Below are positions 48,932-57,781 of a DNA stretch of 64,000 nucleotides, piece after piece. Source of the DNA: Myxococcales bacterium (GTDB lineage: Bacteria; Myxococcota_A; Polyangia; Haliangiales; Haliangiaceae). The notes below the pieces were generated by a model, which was not told the origin of the DNA, ran no database searches, and saw nothing but the letters and a program-made list of their open reading frames with translations. Numbering within the stretch: position 1 is the stretch's first letter; every line of letters starts with the position of its first letter. A program made the position numbers and the translations under genes. The DNA is taken from contig JADKKI010000035.1 of assembly GCA_016720595.1 (NCBI GenBank), forward strand, positions 1-64,000, read 5' to 3'.

Positions 48932-50902
48932 GTGCAGTCGCGGGCCCTCCTCCTCGGACTTCTTGCGTGCGTGGCTGCGTGCCCGCCGCCGGAGCCGCCG
49001 CGCCCGATCCCGCCGGTGTCCACGGGCAAGGTCCGCGTGCGCGTGTTCACGGAGCCGTCGCCGGTGCGGGTGCTCGCGTCCGCCGAGCGCTTCGTGTTCG
49101 TGGCGACGGAGCACGATCTCGAGCGGTTCGATGAAGCCGGTGGCGTGTTCGCGCTGACCTCGCAATCCGGGCTCGCGGGGAGCTCGGTGATCGCGCTCGG
49201 TCCCGATGCCGATCGCCATGCCGTCTGGGTGGTCACCGACGGTGGCCTCGGTCGCTACGACACCCACGCCGAGGTCTACAGCACGATCGCCGATCCTCCG
49301 GCGTCGATCGGCCTCGAGTTCGCCACGCTCGCGAAGGATGGCGCGAGCGTCGCCGCGGCGAGTGATGGCGGTGCGTGGCTCGGGACCAAGCAGGGCCTGA
49401 TCTATGTCAGCGCGAAGGGCGGCTGGACCTCCACGCCGATCAAGGAGCCGATCCAGGCGCTCGCTCGCGATCATGCCGGGTGGCTGTGGATCGCCACGAC
49501 GACGGGCCTGGTCGCGCGCAAGCCCTCGGGCGAGACGGTGCGGATCGGCGCGGGCTCCGGCTGCACGGTCGTCCAGCCGCGCATGCTCGTCGAGCTGCCC
49601 GGCGATCGGATGATGGTGATCGGCGCGGATGCCGAAGGTCACGAGCGCCTCGCGTTCGGCGCGCAGCAGGCGTTCGTCACGTATCGCGCGCTGCCGGATG
49701 TCACGTGGGAGGCGGCCACGCGGCGCGCGACGGGCGCGTTCGTGATGGGCGGCGGCCGGGTCTACCGGATCGGCGAGCCCGATCCCACGCGCGTGCGGCC
49801 GCTGTCACGCGATGGCCTGCGCCTGGTCCCGCTCAATGCCGATCCGAAGGCCACGGCGTGGGAGATCGATCCGATCGAGATCGTGGTCCCACCGGGCGCG
49901 ACCAGCCTCGGCATGTCGGCGGATCAGCTGCTGATCGGCACGCGCGATCTCGGCACCGCCCGCTATCAGATCGCCGGTGATGGCACCGCGCGGCCCCGCG
50001 AGTGGCTGCGGCGCAAGCAGATGTTCCAGGATGCGACCACGCTGTCGGTGGCGTGCGCCAAGGTCGACGATTGCTGGATCGCCACCGGCGCTCGTCAGGC
50101 GTGGCACTGGACGGGCGATCGGTTCGTGGCCGGTGGGCCCGATCAGGTGGTGCTCGCCGTGGTCCGCGATCCTGCCGGGGCGATCTACGCGGTGCACCGC
50201 GGCACCGGCGAGGCGCTGCTGCACCTCTCGCGGATCGACAAGGGCGCGTGGACGCCGATCCCGAACGTCACGATCACTGCGCCCGGCCAGGCGCCCGAGA
50301 TCAGCTTCGCGCGCTTCGCCACCAGCGGTTCGCTATGGGTGGGGCTGCGCTATCGCGATGGCATGGAGATGCGCGCCGGTGGGCTCGCGATCGTCGACAC
50401 CGCGAGCGGCAAGGTCGCCTATCACCGCCCCGAAGCCGCCGCCGACAAGGCGCTCCCGATCCCCGTCGGCGTGGTCGATGCGGATGTTCGCGGCGAGACC
50501 GCCTGGTTCGCCACCAACGAGGGCATCGCGCGCGTGGCCGGCGGCCAGGTCAAGCTGTGGACCGAGAACGATGGCCTGCTCTCCGAGCTCGCCCGCGCCG
50601 TGACGATCGCCGCGAACGGCACCGTGATCGTCGCCACCGGGGCCGGCGCTGCGATCTGGGACGGCAAGACCTGGACGTTCCCGCCGGCGCTCCGGTTCGA
50701 GCTCAACGACGTGGTCGCCACGCGCAACGGCCAGGTGTGGATGGCCACCGAGCGCGGGATCGCCGCGTGGGATGGCAGCAAGGTCCGCCGCGTGGACATG
50801 CGCCGGGGCCTCGCCGAGAACCAGATCCTCGATGTGGCGATCGATCAGTTCGATCGGGTGTGGGCGCGCGGCGCCGGATCCCTGACCCTGATCTCGCAGT
50901 AG
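48932..50902 (+). CDS. Beta-propeller lipoprotein
   Basis: A 656-aa predicted lipoprotein, GTG start. The signal peptide ends LACVAACPPPEPP. The mature protein is a series of short strands with the repeated pattern W-hAT-x-x-G-hAR/V, for example AVWVVTDGGLGRYD, GWLWIATTTGLVARK, TAWFATNEGIARVAGG and QVWMATERGIAAWDG, as in the two-component-regulator propeller family. Some sensor kinases have such propellers, but no kinase part is present here. The next gene, a cyclase, starts 10 bases after it. Confidence 0.8.
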   Translation: MQSRALLLGLLACVAACPPPEPPRPIPPVSTGKVRVRVFTEPSPVRVLASAERFVFVATEHDLERFDEAGGVFALTSQSGLAGSSVIALGPDADRHAVWVVTDGGLGRYDTHAEVYSTIADPPASIGLEFATLAKDGASVAAASDGGAWLGTKQGLIYVSAKGGWTSTPIKEPIQALARDHAGWLWIATTTGLVARKPSGETVRIGAGSGCTVVQPRMLVELPGDRMMVIGADAEGHERLAFGAQQAFVTYRALPDVTWEAATRRATGAFVMGGGRVYRIGEPDPTRVRPLSRDGLRLVPLNADPKATAWEIDPIEIVVPPGATSLGMSADQLLIGTRDLGTARYQIAGDGTARPREWLRRKQMFQDATTLSVACAKVDDCWIATGARQAWHWTGDRFVAGGPDQVVLAVVRDPAGAIYAVHRGTGEALLHLSRIDKGAWTPIPNVTITAPGQAPEISFARFATSGSLWVGLRYRDGMEMRAGGLAIVDTASGKVAYHRPEAAADKALPIPVGVVDADVRGETAWFATNEGIARVAGGQVKLWTENDGLLSELARAVTIAANGTVIVATGAGAAIWDGKTWTFPPALRFELNDVVATRNGQVWMATERGIAAWDGSKVRRVDMRRGLAENQILDVAIDQFDRVWARGAGSLTLISQ

Positions 50903-50911
50903 GATCTCTCC

Positions 50912-51520
50912 ATGGGGAGAGACGCGGTCCTGAACAGCAGCGCGGCGCGGTTGTGGAAGCTGATCGACGAGCGGATCAAGGTCGGTGCCGACACCACCGC
51001 GATCGACCAGCGGATCTGGGATCTGTTCGGCGAGGAGTGGTCGATCATGTTCACCGATCTCGCCGGGTTCTCGCGGCAGGTGGCGAAGTTCGGGATCATC
51101 CACTTCCTGCAGGTGATCCACGAGCAGAAGCAGCTGCTGCTGCCGATCGTGGAGAAGCACGATGGCGTGCTGATCAAGATCGAGGCGGACAGCTTCCTCA
51201 TCCTGTTCAAGAAGCCCACCGGTGCGATCGCGTGTGCGATCGAGATGCAGCGCGTGTGTCAGGCCACGAACAAGCGGCGCTCGCCCGAGGAGCACATCGT
51301 GCTGTGCGTGGGGCTCGGCCACGGTCGGCTGCTCAAGGTCGGCGACGAGGACGTCTATGGCCACGAGGTCAACCTCGCGAGCAAGCTCGGCGAGGACACC
51401 GCCGAGGGCAACGAGATCCTCGCGACCAATGCGGTCCGCGCGGCCACGCCCGAGCTGACGTGGGAGGAGGTCGCCGCGGACTACGCCGGCGAGACCACGT
51501 GCTGGCGGATGCGCTACTGA
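50912..51520 (+). CDS. Class III adenylate/guanylate cyclase-like protein
   Basis: A 202-aa soluble protein. The cyclase fold is visible from residue 45: EEWSIMFTDLAGFSRQVAKF holds the first metal-binding Asp, and DGVLIKIEADSFLILFKKP the second (K-h-x-G-D-x-x-h motif, but Ala replaces the usual Gly). Near the end, YGHEVNLASKLGEDTAEGNEIL matches the G-x-x-V-N-x-A-x-R/K segment. Both metal Asp positions are retained, so activity is possible, although the substitutions warn of a degenerate or altered enzyme. It follows the propeller lipoprotein by 10 bases. Confidence 0.85.
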   Translation: MGRDAVLNSSAARLWKLIDERIKVGADTTAIDQRIWDLFGEEWSIMFTDLAGFSRQVAKFGIIHFLQVIHEQKQLLLPIVEKHDGVLIKIEADSFLILFKKPTGAIACAIEMQRVCQATNKRRSPEEHIVLCVGLGHGRLLKVGDEDVYGHEVNLASKLGEDTAEGNEILATNAVRAATPELTWEEVAADYAGETTCWRMRY

Positions 51521-51547
51521 GCGTGAGGGGGCCAGCGTCGCCTCTAA

Positions 51548-51860
51548 CCCCCCCGGGCCGGCCCCCCGGGGCCCCCCCCCGGGGCGGCCCCCCCCCCCAC
51601 CCACCCCGCCCCTGGCCGCTCCCCCCCCCAAGTCCGCGGCGCGCGGGCCGCCGGCCGCCCCCCGCCGGGGGGGCCTCGTCCGTCCGGCGGCAGTTGGGCT
51701 GCCGCGGCGGGGGGGGCCCCCGGCGGGCCCCCCGCCGCGGGCGCCTGTGAAGCGCCCGGGCAGCCCCGGGCCCCCCCAGCGGGCGGCCCCGGCGGCCTCC
51801 CCAACCCCGCCCGGCCCAACCGGCGGGGGGGGGGCGGGGCGGCGGCGCGCCCCGCAGCGT
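51548..51860. other. Low-complexity block of almost pure G and C
   Basis: About 310 bases consisting nearly only of C and G runs (up to 12 or so C in a row) with very few A or T. It is unlike all other sequence in the window, including its GC-rich neighbours. It encodes no believable protein; open frames over it arise because stop codons cannot form. I suspect a sequencing or assembly artefact, or a badly resolved hairpin or simple repeat. Confidence 0.7.
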
Positions 51861-51960
51861 CGTCGGCTGGCTCGGCGCGGTGATCCTGCTCTCGACGATC
51901 GCGGCCATGGGGGCTCTACATGGGTCCGCGCGACGCATTCGGCGTGAGATAACTCGCGGC

Positions 51961-52515
51961 ATGCGGATCGCAGCCGTCGTCGTTCTCGCCTTCGCGGCGT
52001 GTGGACCTGCCGAGAAGGGCGAGCCCGGCGCCAAGGGCGATCCCGGTGCGATGGGCGCCGCGGGCCCGATCGGCTCGCCGGGCACCACCGGGCAGGACAT
52101 CGTCGAGGGCCTCGGCACCGGTCAGCTCGCGGTCACGCCGGCGACGAACTACACGCTGATCCCTGGGCTCTCGGTCAGCGTGAACGTGCCCGCGAACGCG
52201 AAGGTCAACGTCGCCACCAACGGCGGCGTCCAGTGCGCCGCGCTTGGCACCGCCTACGCGGTCGTCGATGTCGCGATCTTCATCGATGGCTCGATCACCA
52301 CCTCCCAGCGCCGCGTGGTGGCGGCGAACACCACGGCGGTCGCGCAGATGATCGCGAACTGGGCGTTCGGCCGTTCGTTCCTCCTCGGCACCGGGCCGCA
52401 CACCATCGACGTGCGCGCCGCCGGCGCCGATCCGGGCTCCGCGACGGCCAACGTCTCGTCGGCCGCGGCGCCGCAGCTTCAGGGCGTGCTGACGGTGACC
52501 ACGCTCAAGCAGTGA
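51961..52515 (+). CDS. Collagen-like lipoprotein
   Basis: A 184-aa predicted lipoprotein, ATG at 51961. The signal peptide ends LAFAACGPAEK. Residues 18-45 are seven or so Gly-x-y triplets (GEPGAKGDPGAMGAAGPIG), a short collagen-like stalk. The remaining 130 residues form a beta-rich domain (NYTLIPGLSVSVNVPANAKV and DVAIFIDGSITTSQRRVV), similar in layout to trimeric C1q-like or tail-fibre-like domains, though the family is not certain. Such proteins may form trimeric surface fibres. Confidence 0.75.
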   Translation: MRIAAVVVLAFAACGPAEKGEPGAKGDPGAMGAAGPIGSPGTTGQDIVEGLGTGQLAVTPATNYTLIPGLSVSVNVPANAKVNVATNGGVQCAALGTAYAVVDVAIFIDGSITTSQRRVVAANTTAVAQMIANWAFGRSFLLGTGPHTIDVRAAGADPGSATANVSSAAAPQLQGVLTVTTLKQ

Positions 52516-52518
52516 TCG

Positions 52519-54873
52519 CTACGGGATGACCTGCGCGTCGGACGGCTTCTTCGTGCGGTACGTCGCGTCGATGTGATCCATCAGCTCGAGGAAGTTGGTC
52601 TCCATCCGGGCCTTCCCGCCGAGCGGAGCGTCCGTGTAGAACGTGCCGCCCTCGCAGCCGTCCCCCGTGGGATCGACGGGCACGCCATCGATCTGCGGGC
52701 GGCAGCGGCCATCGACGTAGACGATGATGAACTTCTGGAACCGGTACTCGATCGGCTGATCGGCGGTCATGTAGTTCGCGAACACGGCCGACAGCTCCGA
52801 GAGGCCCTGCGGATCCATGCCGTAGCCGTGGAGGAAGTAGACGACCGGGTAGCGCTTCCCGGCGTTCTCGGGCGCGTTGTAGCCGGGCGGCAGGAACAGG
52901 CCGAACGGGCTGACGCGGCCGGTGGCGACCGAGGTGTAGGTCAGGCCGTTGCTGATGTCGCCGCCCTCGAGCGTGTCGTCGCGATCGCCGTCGGGCCATT
53001 GCTTGTCGAGCCACGCGAACGCGGTGGTGGCGCGGCTGACCAGCTGCACCGCAGTGCCGACGTGCCGGCCATCGCCCTTCATGATCTCGCTCGCCGAGGC
53101 ATCCGGGTTGCCGTAGCGGAGGTAGCCGTGCTTCGGGAGATCCAGCCACGGCACCTCGGTGAAGTCGTACGTGTTGTCGCTCGACGAGCCGGTCAGCACG
53201 GCGAACCCGTCGTACACGCCGAACGGCGCCTGGTACTTCGCCATCAGCCCACCGACGGTGACGTTGGCGGCGAGCGAGTTGTTGAGGAAGTCCCGGATGC
53301 CGGCGTCGAACCACAGGGAGAAGTGGTTACGCTGCGCGGCGGTCAGCTTCTCGAAGTTCTTGAGAAAGTCGCTCTTGTACCAGTTGGCGACATTGGGGGA
53401 GAGGTCCCACTTCCCGTTGCCCTCGCCGAAGTCGTAGCAACCGGAGACGCCCACCGCCATCTGGCAGGTCGAGGCCACACCGTCGAGGCCGACGTCCTCG
53501 AACGGCTCGCCCGGGTCGAAGTCATCGTTGCCCTCGGTGCCGAGCGGGTTGCGCAGGTAGTGGTAGTCGTCGTGGTTCGGATCGGGGTTGGTGGCCGCGT
53601 TGTAGCCGGGCTCGTCCTTGTCGGCCTTGCCATCGGTGCCCACGTCGCCGAACGGCTCGAACGCGTTGGTCACGATCGGCTCGCCCGCATCGCGCTTGCC
53701 GTTGCTGTTGAGATCCACGGCGAGCAGCACCTCGGCCGGATCGGTCGCCGGGATGCTCGGATCGAACACCGCGTTGCCGAGCGTGGGGCCATCGTTGCCG
53801 TCGCAGAACGTGATCACGGGCTTGTCGCCCAGCGGGTTGAACTCGCGATCGAAGAAGTTGTTGAGCACGAGCGGGTTCGCGCAGCGCTGCACGGTGGGCT
53901 GGGAGAAGTACGAGAACGGCACGCCGGGCGGCGAGTACGGATTCTCGAGGTTGTAGAGCGCCGGGTTGGACAGCGAGCGCGCGAGATCGCGCGAGGCCCT
54001 CATGTAGAGGCCGCGCTTGAGCGTCAGGCCCACGCCATCGCCGGGCTGGGTGATCATGTGCTCGAAGTCCGCGGTGATCTCGTACTGATCCTTGCGCGTG
54101 GACGGCTTCGGGCACAGCTGGCCGATGTTGCCCTTGCCGGCGGCCTGGTCGGCGGCGGTGCAGAAGCCGCCGAACAGGTAGTCGCGCACCATGCCGAGCA
54201 CGTAGACCATCGAGGGGCCGGGGTCTCCGCCGATGTCGGCGATCGTGTCGAACCGCTCGGGGTGGCGCAGCGCCACCGAGGCCGAGGCGAACCCGCCCAT
54301 CGAGATCCCGACGATCGCGTTCCACGCGAACCGCTGGGTCTCCGGGGTCCCGGCATCGACCTTCGCCACGACCTGATAGGTGGTCAGCTCACCGGCGCGG
54401 AAGCTGGCCCGCGACGCATACGCATCGTCATCGACGAGGAGCTTGTTGGAGACCGCCGGGAAGAACGCCGCGGCCTGGCCGGCGCGCTTGGCGACGATCT
54501 GGACGTGGCGGCGGCCACCCTGCGCGGGGAGGCGCTTGGCCTTGTACGGCAGCGTCAGCACGAACGGGCGATCTGACCACGTGCCCTCGGCGCCGAACGT
54601 GACGGCAGGGCCGAGCGCGACATAGCCGTCGGGGACGATGTCCTCGGCGCAGTTGATCGTGACCTCGCCCGTGGGAACGGTGGTGTGCGCCTCGGCAGCG
54701 ATCGCGGCGCCCCGGAGGTCCTTGCCGCTGCCGGCCGTGACCTCGACGCTGCTCCCAGCGCTGAGCGTGCCGTTCGTGCCATCGCCACAGGTGAGGGTGG
54801 TGGTCCCGGAGTCATCGCCGCAACCGACGACGAGCAGCGCGACCGAAACGACAACGAGACGGATCCCCGGCAT
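52519..54873 (-). CDS. Esterase-like alpha/beta hydrolase lipoprotein, possibly circularly permuted
   Basis: A 784-aa predicted lipoprotein (signal ending LVVGCGDD; ATG at 54873). The nucleophile elbow GISMGGFASASVALRHPERF lies near residue 190. The segment that should precede it in a putative-esterase fold, RYPVVYFLHGYG then FIIVYVDGR, and ETNFLELMDHIDATYRTKK, lies at the very C-terminus (residues about 675-780). Between them are Asp-rich loops such as DLNSNGKRDAGEP and DVGTDGKADKDEP that look like Ca2+-binding dockerin-type loops. The order suggests circular permutation, or a fusion with one truncated domain. Confidence 0.75.
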   Translation of the reverse strand: MPGIRLVVVSVALLVVGCGDDSGTTTLTCGDGTNGTLSAGSSVEVTAGSGKDLRGAAIAAEAHTTVPTGEVTINCAEDIVPDGYVALGPAVTFGAEGTWSDRPFVLTLPYKAKRLPAQGGRRHVQIVAKRAGQAAAFFPAVSNKLLVDDDAYASRASFRAGELTTYQVVAKVDAGTPETQRFAWNAIVGISMGGFASASVALRHPERFDTIADIGGDPGPSMVYVLGMVRDYLFGGFCTAADQAAGKGNIGQLCPKPSTRKDQYEITADFEHMITQPGDGVGLTLKRGLYMRASRDLARSLSNPALYNLENPYSPPGVPFSYFSQPTVQRCANPLVLNNFFDREFNPLGDKPVITFCDGNDGPTLGNAVFDPSIPATDPAEVLLAVDLNSNGKRDAGEPIVTNAFEPFGDVGTDGKADKDEPGYNAATNPDPNHDDYHYLRNPLGTEGNDDFDPGEPFEDVGLDGVASTCQMAVGVSGCYDFGEGNGKWDLSPNVANWYKSDFLKNFEKLTAAQRNHFSLWFDAGIRDFLNNSLAANVTVGGLMAKYQAPFGVYDGFAVLTGSSSDNTYDFTEVPWLDLPKHGYLRYGNPDASASEIMKGDGRHVGTAVQLVSRATTAFAWLDKQWPDGDRDDTLEGGDISNGLTYTSVATGRVSPFGLFLPPGYNAPENAGKRYPVVYFLHGYGMDPQGLSELSAVFANYMTADQPIEYRFQKFIIVYVDGRCRPQIDGVPVDPTGDGCEGGTFYTDAPLGGKARMETNFLELMDHIDATYRTKKPSDAQVIP

Positions 54874-54981
54874 GTGGGGCGGCAGCGTACACATAGACGG
54901 CCGAAACTCCACCACAAACGGATCGCGCGTGAGCTGGGTCAAAACTTGCCCGGGCCGCGCCGATCCGTAGTGTCGAGGACG

Positions 54982-55305
54982 GTGCCCAAGGCGTTCGCTG
55001 ATATGCACGTGCCCCCCGCGCTTCGCCGCTGGAGCGCACGGTTCGGGCTCGCGTTGATCGTGGCGATCGCCATCGGGTATCTGCCGGGCCAGGCCCTTCG
55101 CAAGGACCCGCGCACCGTCAAGCTCCACACCCAGCTCGACGAGCTTGGTGTCGAGGCCCGCGAGCTGGCCGATCGCAACGCGGTCCTGGTGCGGGAGATC
55201 GAGGCGCTGCGCTCCGACGTCGGCGCGATCGAGGATCGCGCCCGCGCCGATCTCGGGATGGTCTACCCCGACGAGATCGTGCTGCGCGTGCAGGAGGCAC
55301 CATGA
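54982..55305 (+). CDS. FtsB/DivIC-like septum formation protein
   Basis: A 107-aa single-pass protein, GTG start at 54982 (ATG at 55003 is an alternative). A membrane helix (ARFGLALIVAIAIGYLP) is followed by a coiled coil of about 45 residues (TVKLHTQLDELGVEARELAD, RNAVLVREIEALRSD) and the end RARADLGMVYPDEIVLRV, typical for FtsB (R-x-x-L-G-h-x-x-P-x-E). FtsB bridges FtsL and FtsQ in the divisome. Its stop overlaps the start of the diguanylate cyclase gene (ATGA). Confidence 0.85.
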   Translation: MPKAFADMHVPPALRRWSARFGLALIVAIAIGYLPGQALRKDPRTVKLHTQLDELGVEARELADRNAVLVREIEALRSDVGAIEDRARADLGMVYPDEIVLRVQEAP

Positions 55306-57542
55306 TGCCGCTGCATCGCGCGTTGCGGCGGGCCGTCAAGGTCTCGGTCGGGGCCGCCGCCGGTGCGATCGCCTGCGCCGTGGTCGGGGTGGGCGGTGCC
55401 GATGGCGCGGCCGTGCTGTCCGCGAAGCCGAGCCTGCCGATGACCATGGTCGTCGTCGCGGTGGCGGCGCTGGTCGCGATGGCGGTGATCCGCCGTGTGC
55501 AGTTCGCGCCGCCCTCGTCGCGGGCCCAGCGCGTCTCGTTCTGGCTCGCCGCCGCGGGAGATCTCGCCGATCTCGAGCTCGCGCTGACCTTGGTCGCGGG
55601 CGGGCACGTGGTGATCGCGGTGACCGGTGGCCTGACCTCGCCCGCGTATCCCGTGCTCTACGGGCTCGTGGCGTTCGCGATGACCGTACTCGCGCGCCCC
55701 GGCGCCTATGCCACGCTCGGCGCGGCGATCCTTCTCGAGGGCGCGCTGCTCGCGCGGACGGGGATCAACGAGCGCACGGTGCTCTCGGCCGGGCTCCACG
55801 GCGTGTTCCTGATGGGCGCGGCCGCCGCGCACGTGCTGCTGCTCCGCGGCCTGACCGCGCGTTACCGCCGGCGCCGCGCGGCCCGGCTCGACGAGGAACT
55901 GGTGGCGCTCCGCGAGTCCGCGAAGGACTACCGCCTGATCGCCGCCGCGCTCGGGCCCTCGAGCCGAGCGCCACGCCCGCGTGACGAGGAGGAGCGCCTG
56001 CTCGCGATCGGCGGCGTTGGCATGATCGGCGACTCGGCGAGCTGGGTGCTGTCCACGCTCAAGAACTCCCTCGGTGCGCGCACCGTGGCGCTGCTGTGGA
56101 TCGATGACGACGGCGAGCGGGTCAAGCTCAAGGAGGTGGCCTCCGATGCGGATGACATCACCGAGACGCCTCGGCTCCCGAACGCTGGTGTGCTGGGGGC
56201 GATCATCCGTGATCGCGCGCCGCTCCTCGTCGCCGCCACCAAGCCCGGCCAGCTGCCGTACTACGACGGCGGGCGCGCGGGCGTGGCGCTGGTCGCCGTG
56301 CCGATCATCGAAGGTGGCCACCTCCGCGGCATCCTCGCCGCCGATCGCGACGCGCCGTTCACCGAGGCCGATCGCGATCTCCTCGCCGATGCGAGCGCGC
56401 AGGTGCTGCGGGTGGTGCAGTCCGAGCAGGTGTTCCGCGCCGTCGAGCGCGCGAAGTACGAGCACGAGCGGTTCTATCAGGCCACCGCGATGCTCGGCCG
56501 TGCGCTGACCCCCGAGCAGGTGATGGAGACCGCGTTCGATGCCGCCGCGGCGATCTGCGAGTTCGATGCGGCCGCGATCGCGATGTACGAGAAGGATCTC
56601 AAGCGCCACCGGATCACCGCCGTGCGGATCCAGCCGGGCGGCGAGGGCCTCGTCGATCCCGCGCAGCTCAAGGACCTCGAGTTCAAGGACAACGCGGGCC
56701 TCGCCTCGATGGTGGTCAAGAACCGGCACTACCTGCCTTCGGGCGGCGAGCCGCGCGAGGTGTCCGCGCCGATCTACACGCGCAAGGTGAAGATCGAGGA
56801 CGCGAAGTCCCTGCTGGTGCTGCCACTGCTGTGCGCGGACGAGCCGGTCGGGACCCTGACCCTGGTGGCGCGCGCGGAGAAGCGGTTCGGCAAGGACGTG
56901 CGCGAGATGCTCGCGGTGATCGCGAACCAGGTCGCGGTCTCCCTCGAGAACGGCTTCCTGTACCGGAAGATGGAGACGATGGCGACCACGGACGGCCTGA
57001 CCGGGCTGACCAATCACCGGACGTTCCAGACCAAGTTCGCGGACATGCTCGAGCGTGCCGAGCGCCACGGCCACAAGGTCGCGGTGCTGCTGTGCGACGT
57101 CGACTTCTTCAAGAAGGTCAACGACGGCTACGGGCACCCCGTCGGCGACGAGGTGCTGCGCCGCGTCGCGCGCGTGCTGCAGGAAGTGCCCCGCAAGATC
57201 GATGTGTCCGCGCGCTACGGTGGCGAGGAGTTCGCGGTGCTTCTCGACAACGTCGATGTCGCGCAGGCCAAGGCCGTGGCCGACCGGATCCGGATCGAGA
57301 TCTCGAAGGTCGTGGTCGACACCGAGAAGGGACCGCTCTCGGTCACCGAGTCCGTCGGCGTGGCCGCGTTCCCCGAGGATGGCCGCGATCGCGCGACCTT
57401 GATCGAGCGCGCCGACCTCGCCCTCTATCACGCAAAGCACACCGGTCGAAACCGGGTGGTGACCTGGGCCGAGGCGCTGGCAGCGAAGACGCAGGGCCCG
57501 CAGAAGGTCGTGGACTCGGGCAAGACCGCCCGCGCCAGCTGA
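55302..57542 (+). CDS. Diguanylate cyclase with membrane, GAF-GAF and GGDEF domains
   Basis: A 746-aa enzyme. The first 185 residues hold about six membrane helices. Residues about 235-375 and 395-550 are two GAF domains (ALLWIDDDGERVKLKEV, GILAADRDAPFTEADRDLL; LLVLPLLCADEPVGTLTLV). The C-terminal cyclase domain has TDGLTGLTNHRTFQ, VAVLLCDVDFFKKVNDGYGH and the active site ARYGGEEFAVLL. No inhibitory RxxD is seen five residues before GGEEF (the segment is PRKIDVSARYGGEEF). It makes cyclic di-GMP. The architecture matches the myxobacterial cell-division cyclase DmxA as I remember it, and the coupled FtsB-like gene fits that role. Confidence 0.92.
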   Translation: MMPLHRALRRAVKVSVGAAAGAIACAVVGVGGADGAAVLSAKPSLPMTMVVVAVAALVAMAVIRRVQFAPPSSRAQRVSFWLAAAGDLADLELALTLVAGGHVVIAVTGGLTSPAYPVLYGLVAFAMTVLARPGAYATLGAAILLEGALLARTGINERTVLSAGLHGVFLMGAAAAHVLLLRGLTARYRRRRAARLDEELVALRESAKDYRLIAAALGPSSRAPRPRDEEERLLAIGGVGMIGDSASWVLSTLKNSLGARTVALLWIDDDGERVKLKEVASDADDITETPRLPNAGVLGAIIRDRAPLLVAATKPGQLPYYDGGRAGVALVAVPIIEGGHLRGILAADRDAPFTEADRDLLADASAQVLRVVQSEQVFRAVERAKYEHERFYQATAMLGRALTPEQVMETAFDAAAAICEFDAAAIAMYEKDLKRHRITAVRIQPGGEGLVDPAQLKDLEFKDNAGLASMVVKNRHYLPSGGEPREVSAPIYTRKVKIEDAKSLLVLPLLCADEPVGTLTLVARAEKRFGKDVREMLAVIANQVAVSLENGFLYRKMETMATTDGLTGLTNHRTFQTKFADMLERAERHGHKVAVLLCDVDFFKKVNDGYGHPVGDEVLRRVARVLQEVPRKIDVSARYGGEEFAVLLDNVDVAQAKAVADRIRIEISKVVVDTEKGPLSVTESVGVAAFPEDGRDRATLIERADLALYHAKHTGRNRVVTWAEALAAKTQGPQKVVDSGKTARAS

Positions 57543-57553
57543 CCGGGCCGCCT

Positions 57554-57697
57554 CTAGCGGCAGCGCTTGTCGCAGACCCGCCGGCCGTGCTCCCACCAGC
57601 AATCGGTGCGGCAGGGGCGATTCCGAGCCCGGACGAAGCATCCCGCGAGGGTGGCGGCGACCATGGTCAACATCAGGAACAGGGCGATCTTCCTCAT
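57554..57697 (-). CDS. 47-aa Cys-rich lipoprotein
   Basis: A small gene below usual length limits. It starts MRKIALFLMLTMVAATLAGC, a clear lipoprotein signal, and the mature part has only 28 residues with four Cys (RPCRTDCWWEHGRRVCDKRC). The spacing C-x3-C...C-x3-C suggests two disulfides or a metal site. I recognise no family. It lies between the cyclase and kinase genes, antisense to both. Confidence 0.6.
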   Translation of the reverse strand: MRKIALFLMLTMVAATLAGCFVRARNRPCRTDCWWEHGRRVCDKRCR

Positions 57698-57781
57698 CTG
57701 TTCCTGAGTACCCGCACCCACAGCCAATGGTTAAACCGCGGGGTTTGACTCACCGACGAGGGCACCGGACAATCCCCTTGG

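Noticed and set aside
51369..52118. Minus-strand open frame of 249 aa across the G/C block
   Set aside because: It is open only because runs of G and C cannot form stop codons; no start signal and no domain.
52573..54576. Plus-strand open frame of 667 aa opposite the esterase lipoprotein
   Set aside because: Shadow of a gene with a signal peptide, nucleophile elbow and Ca2+-like loops; no recognisable domain in the shadow.
55263..57641. Minus-strand open frame of 792 aa opposite the diguanylate cyclase
   Set aside because: Mirror of a GGDEF gene with intact motifs; the product is a His/Arg/Gly-rich nonsense composition.
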